Positions 1-5,135 of a stretch of 5,135 nucleotides of DNA are shown here, in pieces. A program made the position numbers and the translations under genes. The notes beneath the pieces are model-generated. The model saw only the letters and a list, made by a program, of their open reading frames with translations, had not been told where the DNA came from and searched no databases. Numbering within the stretch: the first letter of the stretch is position 1; every line of letters starts with the position of its first letter. Source of the stretch: Desulfobacterales bacterium (GTDB lineage: Bacteria > Desulfobacterota > Desulfobacteria > Desulfobacterales > Desulfosalsimonadaceae); assembly GCA_018334855.1 (NCBI GenBank), contig JAGXLE010000122.1:1-5135 (forward strand), given 5' to 3'.

Positions 1-362
1 TCTTTATAGCAGTCCGGACAGATGGAAACATCCGGGGAAATCAGGGTGGTGCGCAACTCCCCGGAGCGACTGGGGGAAATGGAAAACTCGCCGAATCCTT
101 CAAAGGCGGTTTGCGCCTCAAAAATCGCGGTAATGTGGGACAAGGGCGGGGCATGGAGCCGGATGTCTGCGATAAAGCCGTCCACGTCGCAATCCTCGCC
201 TTCCACGTGTATCTGCACCCCGGTTGCGGTGTTGGCCACCATGCCTGTCAAACCGTAATGCCGGGCAAGCTGATAGATAAACGGCCTAAATCCCACACCC
301 TGAACAATGCCCCGAATTTCCAGGGCTTTTGCAGTACCGGTGTGGACTCTGCCATTCAGCAT
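1..362 (-). CDS. hypF: Carbamoyltransferase HypF, N-terminal part (runs off the left edge)
   Basis: HypF activates carbamoyl phosphate and passes the carbamoyl group to the C-terminal cysteine of HypE, which yields the cyanide ligands of the [NiFe] hydrogenase iron. Only the first 120 codons are visible; the family is usually about 750 residues. Residues 14-100 form the acylphosphatase-like domain, with the signature RGIVQGVGFRPF at 17-28 (catalytic Arg26) and the partner Asn44 in MVANT. The first CxxC of the zinc-finger region is C115-P-D-C118. The ATG at 362-360 is preceded directly by an in-frame TAA (365-363), so no longer form is possible. The ATG at 355 is out of frame. No good Shine-Dalgarno sequence precedes the start. 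The gene lies 99 nt downstream of hypC on the same strand. The family call is very secure from the motif order; the rest of the protein cannot be judged here. Confidence 0.95.
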   Translation of the reverse strand, partial: MLNGRVHTGTAKALEIRGIVQGVGFRPFIYQLARHYGLTGMVANTATGVQIHVEGEDCDVDGFIADIRLHAPPLSHITAIFEAQTAFEGFGEFSISPSRSGELRTTLISPDVSICPDCYK

Positions 363-461
363 TTATTTACTCGTTTTGGATTGGCAACATTGTTTTTTTT
401 ATTTAAAAGCGCTCAAGCACCGCTGTGTCTGTGTATTGCTGTTTACTCCGGGTTCTCTGGA

Positions 462-698
462 TTACATGTTTTCGGGTGGATTGTCAGATAAAAAAGCATC
501 GCGCATAAAATTCAACGATGACAGCGCGGTCTCCTCATCTAAGACCTGGATGGCAAATCCGGCATGCACGATCACGTAATCGCCGACCCTGGCATCTTCT
601 ACAAGCATCAGACTGGCTTTTCGCTTGACGCCTTCCACGTCAATGGTGGCAACTCCGGATTCGATGTCAGTAATTCTGGAAGGAATGGCAAGGCACAT
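462..698 (-). CDS. hypC: [NiFe] hydrogenase maturation chaperone HypC (HypC/HybG/HupF family)
   Basis: This 78-residue protein has the normal HypC length. The family begins with Met-Cys; after removal of Met the exposed Cys2 takes part in binding the Fe(CN)2CO unit in the HypC-HypD complex and in delivering it to the hydrogenase large-subunit precursor. Visible here are the start MCLAIPSRI, the conserved GDYVIVHAGFAI at 39-50 with the conserved His45, and the acidic stretch after it (LDEE, 53-56). The C-terminal helix and the acidic, proline-containing tail are variable in the family. The ATG at 698-696 must be the start because Cys has to be residue 2; a weak GAGAG lies about 7 nt upstream. 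It is followed by hypF, its partner in the same pathway. No clear sigma-70 or sigma-54 promoter was found in the 119 nt upstream. The family call is very secure; which hydrogenase it serves cannot be told from this window. Confidence 0.97.
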   Translation of the reverse strand: MCLAIPSRITDIESGVATIDVEGVKRKASLMLVEDARVGDYVIVHAGFAIQVLDEETALSSLNFMRDAFLSDNPPENM

Positions 699-800
699 AA
701 GCGACTCTCAATCGTGTGGTTTGCGGCAAATGAATTAAAAGCCAAAGGCCGACAGTATCTTCTTCCATGCATGTCCGATTACTTTAATATATCTGATCCG

Positions 801-816
801 TTTTTCCAAGGAAAAA
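801..816. repeat. Short perfect inverted repeat after the acyltransferase stop codon
   Basis: TTTTTCC (801-807) and GGAAAAA (810-816) are perfect complements around a 2-nt centre; a realistic RNA hairpin would have 6 bp and a 4-nt loop. It begins 1 nt after the acyltransferase stop codon (820-818) in the direction of transcription. The stem is AT-rich and no long T tract follows on the minus strand, so it may be a weak terminator, an RNA end-protecting hairpin, or chance. Confidence 0.3.
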
Positions 817-817
817 T

Positions 818-2278
818 TTATCTATTTTCCGCCTGATCTGACTGGAAAGCCTCTTCCAGTTCCTTGAAACGCCTTATTACCTCCTGTTTTTCGCGTCGCA
901 GAAGCCTGACCAGTTCATTCTGGTTCCAGAAAAAAGTACGCACAAGGATCTTGTCGCGGTATATGAGAATGTCTCTCCTGTAGTGGAGGGCGGCAAATCC
1001 CGTCGGCGGAAGTAGCGCCAGGTAGAATAAAACCCATTTCCAGCCCATACCGGCAAAATACCACAGCCAGAACCCCAGGAAGAGATAGGTTGCTGTAAAT
1101 GCCAGAAAGCCCACTCCGAAATAGGCAAAGACCCGGATCGGTTCCTGTCCGGCAAGTCGGGGCAGGTATTTTGTAAGCAGGTAGGGCACAATGTTGTGCA
1201 CAAACCCGAACAGGGCTACCGGAGCCATGAGCAGTGCGTAAAGCGTCATCCTCAGGCGGATGAGTTTTTCACGCACCGGATTTTCCAGGGATCGTTTTAC
1301 GGCACGGCTCAGTTCCGTCTGGTGGAGATGATCCTTGTAGCGGTCAGCCTGGCGTCTAAGGGCTGCAACCCTTGACGGATGGGTTGAAGCGGTTTTTGAC
1401 AGGATATCTGTCAGTTGTTTCCGGTTTTTTACGCGGGTTTCAAAGGGATCGGATACCTCCCCGGGATCGGGTCTGTACCATTCCAGCAACTTCCATATCC
1501 ATTTTTTTATCCTGGATTGCGGTTTTGCATCTTTCGCGTCAGTCTTCGCTTCATCAGGGGCAAGAGGCTCAAGGCTGTGGCCGAGCACCTCGGACAGGTC
1601 TTCGGCCAGTTCGTCTATCTGCTTGTCTTCCACATGCATGGCCTGTTCACGCAGTGATTCCTGAAGGTCTGCAGTCAGCCTCCTTACCGCTTCTGCAGGA
1701 TCATTGCGATACAGTTCTGCGTATTCAGACACTTGAATAGGCGGCCCGAAACGCAGCAGCGCTGAAGACATAAACAGTTCCCTATGTTCGTAATTAAGGC
1801 CTACAGGTATAATTTTTAAACCCAGGCTGTAGTTGTTGCGCTGCTCTGCGCTCAGTGCCATTCTGGCCCCGCCTGTGCGCAGTTGCGCTACCTGGCCGGG
1901 CGGGGAGTTTCTGCCCTCCGGGAAAAGTCCCAGGCAGCCGCCTTTTTCAAACAGCTCGTAGACCTTGTCAAATACAGCTATGTTGCGTCTGCCGTGTTCC
2001 TCGGTCTCCTGGGCCCGATATACCGGAATCGCTCCGACGCGCCGAAGAAAGCCGCCCACAATACGGTTTTTAAAAAGCCTGCTTTGGGCCAGGAAATGGA
2101 TCTGGAGACGGGTCTGCATGGCAAGCAGTATGGCATCCAGGGTGGATGCCGGATGATTGGCCGCCAGGATTACGGGGCCGGATTCCGGGATACGCTCCGG
2201 GTGCTGGGATCGCATTTCAATAAAATAGAGGCGGCTGAAAATCCGCAGCAGCCAGATGGTTATACGGTATAGGTTCAT
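818..2278 (-). CDS. PlsC-superfamily membrane acyltransferase with C-terminal transmembrane extension
   Basis: The protein has 486 residues, about twice the length of a plain PlsC. The N-terminal half (about 1-215) is a glycerolipid acyltransferase domain that would move an acyl chain to a lysophospholipid or related acceptor at the inner membrane. Motif I is NHPASTLD at 41-48. It has five residues between His42 and Asp48, as in the yeast Gpt2/Sct1-like branch, where classical PlsC has four. Motif II is GAIPVYR (82-88), motif III FPEGRNS (119-125) and motif IV IIPVGLNY (156-163), so the enzyme looks intact. Residues 216-340 are a charged linker. Three hydrophobic segments lie near 343-365, 384-406 and 410-431, followed by a charged, helix-prone tail. 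The ATG at 2278 is the first usable start after an in-frame TAA at 2308-2306, although no Shine-Dalgarno sequence is evident. Its neighbours do not explain its substrate, which stays open. Confidence 0.9.
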   Translation of the reverse strand: MNLYRITIWLLRIFSRLYFIEMRSQHPERIPESGPVILAANHPASTLDAILLAMQTRLQIHFLAQSRLFKNRIVGGFLRRVGAIPVYRAQETEEHGRRNIAVFDKVYELFEKGGCLGLFPEGRNSPPGQVAQLRTGGARMALSAEQRNNYSLGLKIIPVGLNYEHRELFMSSALLRFGPPIQVSEYAELYRNDPAEAVRRLTADLQESLREQAMHVEDKQIDELAEDLSEVLGHSLEPLAPDEAKTDAKDAKPQSRIKKWIWKLLEWYRPDPGEVSDPFETRVKNRKQLTDILSKTASTHPSRVAALRRQADRYKDHLHQTELSRAVKRSLENPVREKLIRLRMTLYALLMAPVALFGFVHNIVPYLLTKYLPRLAGQEPIRVFAYFGVGFLAFTATYLFLGFWLWYFAGMGWKWVLFYLALLPPTGFAALHYRRDILIYRDKILVRTFFWNQNELVRLLRREKQEVIRRFKELEEAFQSDQAENR

Positions 2279-2335
2279 TTCAGAAAAGCGTGGAGTTGTT
2301 TTGTTTTATAAACTCTCTTTTTCGGCTTAATTATT

Positions 2336-2369
2336 ATTATAATCTATGACTGTAAAACCGATATTTCAA
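2336..2369 (-). promoter_or_regulatory. Possible promoter of the acyltransferase gene
   Basis: On the minus strand a perfect TATAAT lies at 2341-2336, about 57 nt before the start codon, inside an AT-rich stretch. A TTGAAA at 2369-2364 is 22 nt from it, too long for a canonical pair, but stands 17 nt from an overlapping TAGATT (2346-2341). The region fits a sigma-70 type promoter by eye only. Confidence 0.35.
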
Positions 2370-2393
2370 TGCAGGATTTAATTCAGAATTGAA
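2365..2393. repeat. Inverted repeat in the acyltransferase upstream region, possible operator
   Basis: TTCAAT (2365-2370) and ATTGAA (2388-2393) are complementary with 17 nt between them, and a second small palindrome, AATTC-A-GAATT (2380-2390), sits inside the right part. The left arm overlaps the candidate -35 element TTGAAA, a position where a repressor could act. In AT-rich DNA such repeats arise easily by chance. Confidence 0.2.
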
Positions 2394-2412
2394 TAAAAGC
2401 TGATTATGCCCC

Positions 2413-2426
2413 GACCGGTCCCGGTC
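2413..2426. repeat. GC-rich inverted repeat after the hydrolase stop codon
   Basis: GACCGG (2413-2418) and CCGGTC (2421-2426) are perfect complements with a 2-nt centre, starting 8 nt past the hydrolase TGA (2437-2435) on the minus strand. A 5-bp stem with a 4-nt loop is feasible. The sequence after it is GGGGCATAATCAG, without a T tract, so a rho-independent terminator is not supported; it could mark the 3' end of the kht operon transcript by stabilising it. Confidence 0.3.
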
Positions 2427-2434
2427 AAATATGA

Positions 2435-3208
2435 TCAATTGCGGCGATCGGTGTTTGAATCAGGTTTTTCAGTAAAGGATCCGGACTCTAAAAAGCGGAT
2501 CACCAGGGATGCGGTTTCTTTTTTGTGGTGGATTTCATCGTGGTTGAAGGAAACAATGATAAAATCGTCGAGTTCCGGGTAATAGACGGATTTTACCTCA
2601 ACGCGGCCGTCGTTTTCATTTTCCAGGAGCCGGCCGAGGGCAAGATTACTTTTGTTTCCGGCAATTGCACCGATCCTGGTTCCTTCGGGATCGTCAAGTT
2701 CGAGTTTGTCTATTTTTTCCGGCCGGAGGGAGTCAAGAGTTGCAAAGGTCTCCACCAGCAGATCTGAAACTTCTCCGGCCATGGCCGCAAGCTTGCTCCC
2801 CCGGTTGGGCGTTGCAATGAGCACGGTATGATCCACCCGATTGGAATCCGGGCAATGGGACAGAAAATAACGGATCACCAAGCCGCCGGTACTGTGTCCT
2901 ACCATTGCAATGGACTCGTTCTCCGGCAGTCCGGATAAAATCTTCTTGACTTTTTTTGCAAAAATCTTTGCCGCCTCTTCCACGCGATCAAATGTAAGCG
3001 GCAAATCAACTGTCACGGCCCTGTATCCGGCCGCTTCAAGAAAATCGGCAAGACTGCGCATATCTGCAGGGCCTGTGCCGTAACCATGCACGAGAACAAC
3101 GGTTTTTTCAGATACGCTGTCCCGGCTGTTTTCCCGGGAATTCTGCGCGGGATCTTTGCAGCCGGCAATCAGCACGGCAAGTACAAGCCCCAGGGCAAGG
3201 CTGCGCAT
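2435..3208 (-). CDS. Lipoprotein alpha/beta hydrolase (esterase/lipase-like)
   Basis: This is a 257-residue secreted lipoprotein with an alpha/beta-hydrolase fold. Residues 1-17 are a lipoprotein signal: Arg2, a hydrophobic core, then the lipobox LIAG-Cys17. Lys18 at the +2 position is not the Asp that retains lipoproteins in the inner membrane of E. coli, so outer-membrane attachment is plausible. The strand and oxyanion region is VLVHGYG (38-44), and the nucleophile elbow is GHSTGG at 104-109 with Ser106. NDGRVEV at 198-204 (Asp200) and the later FNHDEIHH (His223 likely) supply the rest of a triad, in the order seen in lipase/PGAP1-like hydrolases. The start ATG overlaps the khtU stop codon by one base (TAATG), and an AAGGAAG lies about 11 nt upstream, so translation is probably coupled to khtU. 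The substrate is unknown: a short acyl ester or a membrane lipid are both possible. The fold and catalytic class are secure; the role is not. Confidence 0.88.
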   Translation of the reverse strand: MRSLALGLVLAVLIAGCKDPAQNSRENSRDSVSEKTVVLVHGYGTGPADMRSLADFLEAAGYRAVTVDLPLTFDRVEEAAKIFAKKVKKILSGLPENESIAMVGHSTGGLVIRYFLSHCPDSNRVDHTVLIATPNRGSKLAAMAGEVSDLLVETFATLDSLRPEKIDKLELDDPEGTRIGAIAGNKSNLALGRLLENENDGRVEVKSVYYPELDDFIIVSFNHDEIHHKKETASLVIRFLESGSFTEKPDSNTDRRN

Positions 3209-4389
3209 TATTGTGTTTTCTTCCTTTGCACCGGCTCGGTCTGTTTGCTTTTGCGTCGCTTGTCATACCACGCGGCAATGTCGGTGGCCCGGCCAAACAA
3301 GTAAACGCCTATAAAAGCTGTTATAACGATGTAGATGCCGCTGAAAATCCGCAGTTGGGGCACGGCCATGCTGGCAATGATAGCGGAAAACTCACCTCTT
3401 TGCACCATTGAAAAGCCGGCCCGCACGGAAGCCTTGGGGCTTAACCCAAACATGCGGCTTCCTGCAAAGGCGGTCAGGATTTTGCCTGCAATTGCCCATG
3501 CCACAATCAACGCCATCATGGCCACATAAGGAACACCCTCGCCGAAATAAATGGTTGTGCCGAACCAGAAGAAGAAAAACGGCAGGGTAAGATCTCGGAC
3601 CGGGAGGATGAGATGTTCGAGTTCCGAGGAACGCCCAGTTTCCGAGAGCATGACTCCGGCCAGAAAAGCGCCCAGTATTTCCGAGAGTCCCAGCGATATT
3701 GCCAGGCCGGCATAGGCAAGGGCTATGCCCACGGCCAGAAGCGGCATGAAATCCTGCTGTATGTACCTGGAAACAAAATGGTTGAGCCGCTTGAAACCGT
3801 AATGGCCGATAAGAATGGCTCCGATAACCAGCAAAAGGATCTTTGCAAACAGCATGCCCGTAAATACCGGGGAAAGCGACTGGCCGGCATTCATGCCCGC
3901 GATAAAAGATATCAGCAGCGGGGCCACCAGGTCTTCAAAGATCAGCAGCGCCAGTATAAATTCGGCCTCCGGGTTGGCCAGGCGTTTTTTTTCCTCCAGC
4001 ATCTTGGCTGAAATCGACGAGCTGGTGGCATATGCCATTGATCCGATAATAAAGGCGGAAATAAAGCCCAGGCCGAAAATCATGGCAATCAACATGGCCA
4101 CCCCCATATTCAGCACCACGTCCAGCAGGCCGGCAGGCCATATTTTTTTGGAAATGCTGACCATCCTGGCCAGCGGGAATTCCATGCCGAGTATGAAAAA
4201 CAAAAGTACGATGCCTATCTCCGCCACCGTGTGAATGGCTTTGATATCATGGAAAAAAGAAGATACCGCCGCACCGAGTATGATGTAGAGCAGAACTGAC
4301 GGGAGCCGGAATTTCTGCGAGGTGAAGCTGATCATGAAAAACACACACAGAATCAGTCCGGCAAACAGAAGAAAGGGGATGTTTTCCAA
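3208..4389 (-). CDS. khtU: CPA2-family K+(or Na+)/H+ antiporter membrane subunit, KhtU-like
   Basis: This 393-residue protein is almost entirely membrane-spanning, with 12-13 hydrophobic segments between residues 4 and 367 and a short basic tail (376-393). It should exchange a monovalent cation, most likely K+ out, for H+ across the inner membrane. CPA2 hallmarks seen are SSSISAKM (123-130), LANPEAEF (137-144) leading to FED at 151-153 (ion-binding Asp153, with Glu152 in front), LPVRDLTLPFFFFWFG (262-277), Lys303 in a late helix, and QRGEFSAIIA (330-339). There is no C-terminal RCK/TrkA-N domain as in KefB/KefC; the regulator is the separate KhtT gene upstream. This split resembles Bacillus subtilis KhtT-KhtU. 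The start is a TTG (4389-4387), with AGGA at 4399-4396 overlapping the khtT stop codon, 6 nt ahead. Ion preference (K+, NH4+ or Na+) cannot be read from the sequence. Confidence 0.92.
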   Translation of the reverse strand: MENIPFLLFAGLILCVFFMISFTSQKFRLPSVLLYIILGAAVSSFFHDIKAIHTVAEIGIVLLFFILGMEFPLARMVSISKKIWPAGLLDVVLNMGVAMLIAMIFGLGFISAFIIGSMAYATSSSISAKMLEEKKRLANPEAEFILALLIFEDLVAPLLISFIAGMNAGQSLSPVFTGMLFAKILLLVIGAILIGHYGFKRLNHFVSRYIQQDFMPLLAVGIALAYAGLAISLGLSEILGAFLAGVMLSETGRSSELEHLILPVRDLTLPFFFFWFGTTIYFGEGVPYVAMMALIVAWAIAGKILTAFAGSRMFGLSPKASVRAGFSMVQRGEFSAIIASMAVPQLRIFSGIYIVITAFIGVYLFGRATDIAAWYDKRRKSKQTEPVQRKKTQ

Positions 4390-4394
4390 GGTTT

Positions 4395-4400
4395 ATCCTA
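4395..4400 (-). promoter_or_regulatory. Ribosome binding site of khtU, embedded in the khtT stop codon
   Basis: AGGAT (4399-4395) overlaps the TAG stop of khtT (4400-4398), with 6 nt between AGGA and the TTG that begins khtU. This site supports the otherwise unusual TTG start and predicts that khtU translation follows on from khtT, keeping the two subunits in ratio. Confidence 0.65.
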
Positions 4401-4880
4401 AGCTTTGCAAAGGTTGTCCAGGCTTTTGGTCTGGTCACGGTTGCCGATGACCATGAGCACGTCTCCGGGCATGATGACCTCGTTTACATCCGGGCTGCCT
4501 ATTATTGTCTCACCGCGCTGTATGCCAATAATTGTCGCGCCGGTGCGGGTCCGCAGCTTGCTGTCAATTATTTTCTGGTTGGCAATGCAGCTATCTGGTT
4601 TCACCTCCAGCCATTCCAGGCGGAGTGTTTTTAAAAACAGCTCCACCCGGTCGTCAGAGACCGGCTGATAATCGACTCCCAGCAAAATGGTGCCGAGCTG
4701 ACGGGCCTCTTCGTCAGTGAGTGTAAGGGTGAAATCCGGATCGTCTTCTTCGTCTTTGCTGAAATGATAGATTTCCCGGCTGCCGTTATGGTGAAGGATC
4801 ACGGTTACCTGCTCGTCTTCGGCGGTTTTGAATGAATAGCGCTTTCCGATCCCCGGCAGTTCAGTCGTTTTGATCTGCAT
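4398..4880 (-). CDS. khtT: RCK_C/TrkA-C regulatory subunit of a K+/H+ antiporter, KhtT-like
   Basis: This 160-residue soluble protein should sit on the cytoplasmic face of KhtU and gate it. The N-terminal domain (about 1-75) opens with ELPGIGKRY (7-15) and has HHNGSREIYHF (30-40) and an acidic stretch, then EEARQLGTILLG (57-68). This layout is that of KhtT/AmhM proteins. Residues 80-160 are an RCK_C (TrkA-C) domain, with TGATIIGIQRGE (113-124), then SPDVNEVIMPGDVLMVIG (129-146), a turn-strand pattern typical of that ligand-binding fold. In Bacillus subtilis the KhtT RCK_C domain binds c-di-AMP and the pair is tied to methylglyoxal tolerance; whether this holds here is not shown by the sequence. 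The ATG at 4880 has a strong GGGAG (4894-4890) 9 nt upstream. It is the first gene of a three-gene unit. No khtS-like gene is visible in the window. The family call is strong. Confidence 0.92.
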   Translation of the reverse strand: MQIKTTELPGIGKRYSFKTAEDEQVTVILHHNGSREIYHFSKDEEDDPDFTLTLTDEEARQLGTILLGVDYQPVSDDRVELFLKTLRLEWLEVKPDSCIANQKIIDSKLRTRTGATIIGIQRGETIIGSPDVNEVIMPGDVLMVIGNRDQTKSLDNLCKA

Positions 4881-4914
4881 GGATGCAAACTCCCTTTTGG
4901 TCTTTTTAATTTTT

Positions 4915-4988
4915 CCCCCGGATCCCAGTAGACAGGACCAGATGTGGCGGTTTTGAATCTTCTGTTTTTATGTATAGCTCCCCGGGGG
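4915..4988. repeat. Long-range GC inverted repeat in the khtT upstream region
   Basis: CCCCCGG (4915-4921) and CCGGGGG (4982-4988) are perfect 7-base complements separated by 60 nt. If the transcript starts near 4993 the two arms would close a leader domain whose inner side ends about 20 nt before the khtT Shine-Dalgarno sequence. The right arm is also part of a local CCCCGGGG palindrome (4980-4987). A structured leader is possible; chance pairing of two G/C runs is the main alternative. Confidence 0.25.
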
Positions 4989-4999
4989 CCTGCGGGTAT

Positions 5000-5028
5000 G
5001 TAATATGTGTTTTTGGTTAAAACTTCAA
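5000..5028 (-). promoter_or_regulatory. Possible promoter of the khtT-khtU-hydrolase operon
   Basis: On the minus strand TTGAAG (5028-5023) and TATTAC (5005-5000) are 17 nt apart, each matching the sigma-70 consensus at four of six positions. The predicted start near 4993 would give a leader of roughly 110 nt before khtT. The -35 region overlaps an AT-rich inverted repeat, AAAACT/AGTTTT (5019-5024 and 5030-5035), which could be a weak hairpin at the end of the upstream gene. Support is by eye only. Confidence 0.25.
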
Positions 5029-5043
5029 TAGTTTTTGCATCAT

Positions 5044-5135
5044 TCAGGCTTTTTTATACAGGGGGGACATGCTGCGCAGGGTCTTGACCACGCCGGCCAG
5101 CGAAGACAGGAACTTATCAAGATCCTGCCGGCTCT
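5044..5135 (-). CDS. C-terminal end of an unidentified protein (runs off the right edge)
   Basis: One frame is open from the right edge to a TGA at 5046-5044 and gives 29 residues that look like a real amphipathic helical C-terminus: it begins SRQDLDKFLSS, continues with GVVKTLRSM and ends SPLYKKA. Codons prefer G or C in the third position, as in the neighbouring genes. The same strand and the 163-nt gap to khtT suggest a separate transcription unit. There is too little to name a family, and no function is proposed. Confidence 0.5.
   Translation of the reverse strand, partial: SRQDLDKFLSSLAGVVKTLRSMSPLYKKA

Noticed and set aside
111..491. Plus-strand open frame of 126 codons
   Set aside because: It lies opposite hypF, the gap and the end of hypC, all of which are secure on the minus strand; the product is Cys-rich and has no recognisable motif.
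725..746. Sigma-54 promoter upstream of hypC (TTGGC...TTGC on the minus strand)
   Set aside because: GG and GC are 14 nt apart where sigma-54 sites need 10, so the pattern does not fit.
1372..1740. Plus-strand open frame of 122 codons, and others at 1883-2272
   Set aside because: They are antisense to the acyltransferase gene, which has all four family motifs; the translations look like shadow protein.
2413..2426. Rho-independent terminator after the hydrolase gene
   Set aside because: The stem is good but no T run follows on the transcribed strand, so it was listed only as an inverted repeat.
3815..4234. Plus-strand open frames of 132-139 codons opposite khtU
   Set aside because: They are shadows of a strongly coding membrane-protein gene; the Ser/Ile-rich product reflects the complement of hydrophobic codons.
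3208..4880. KefB/KefC glutathione-gated system
   Set aside because: The membrane protein has no fused RCK domain and the partner is a KhtT-type RCK_C protein, not a KefF/KefG flavoprotein.
4881..5000. ydaO-type c-di-AMP riboswitch ahead of khtT
   Set aside because: The conserved sequence blocks of that riboswitch are not recognisable; only generic G/C runs are present.

Overview
The window carries seven genes, all on the minus strand, so it reads from right to left. The right edge (5044-5135) is the tail of an unidentified gene. It is followed by khtT and khtU, the regulatory and membrane subunits of a CPA2-type K+/H+ antiporter, and then by a lipoprotein alpha/beta hydrolase. Next come a two-part membrane acyltransferase of the PlsC superfamily, hypC, and the first 120 codons of hypF, which runs off the left edge. 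No convincing plus-strand gene, tRNA, rRNA, CRISPR array or mobile element is visible.

The host is most likely a Gram-negative anaerobe. The hyp genes show that it makes [NiFe] hydrogenase. The lipobox of the hydrolase, the moderate base composition and the general look of HypF and HypC fit a Desulfobacterota (deltaproteobacterial) sulfate reducer or relative. This placement is inferred from protein character, not from a marker gene.

Layout on the minus strand: (a) 5135-5044, a C-terminal fragment; (b) 5043-4881, a 163-nt intergenic region with a possible promoter and inverted repeats; (c) 4880-2435, a compact operon of khtT, khtU and the hydrolase. Eight nt separate the first two genes, and the last two overlap by one base (TAATG). 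(d) 2434-2279, an AT-rich intergenic region with a likely promoter for the acyltransferase; (e) 2278-818, the acyltransferase; (f) 817-699, an intergenic region with a short inverted repeat just after the acyltransferase stop; (g) 698-462, hypC; (h) 461-363, a 99-nt gap; (i) 362-1, the start of hypF.

KhtT and KhtU should form a gated K+ efflux / H+ influx system for ion, pH or electrophile stress. The hydrolase is tied to it by translation-scale coupling, but the functional link is unknown. HypF and HypC act together in building the Fe(CN)2CO part of the [NiFe] hydrogenase active site: HypF makes the carbamoyl-derived cyanide precursor, and HypC carries the iron unit with HypD. The acyltransferase stands between the two groups and appears to be its own transcription unit.
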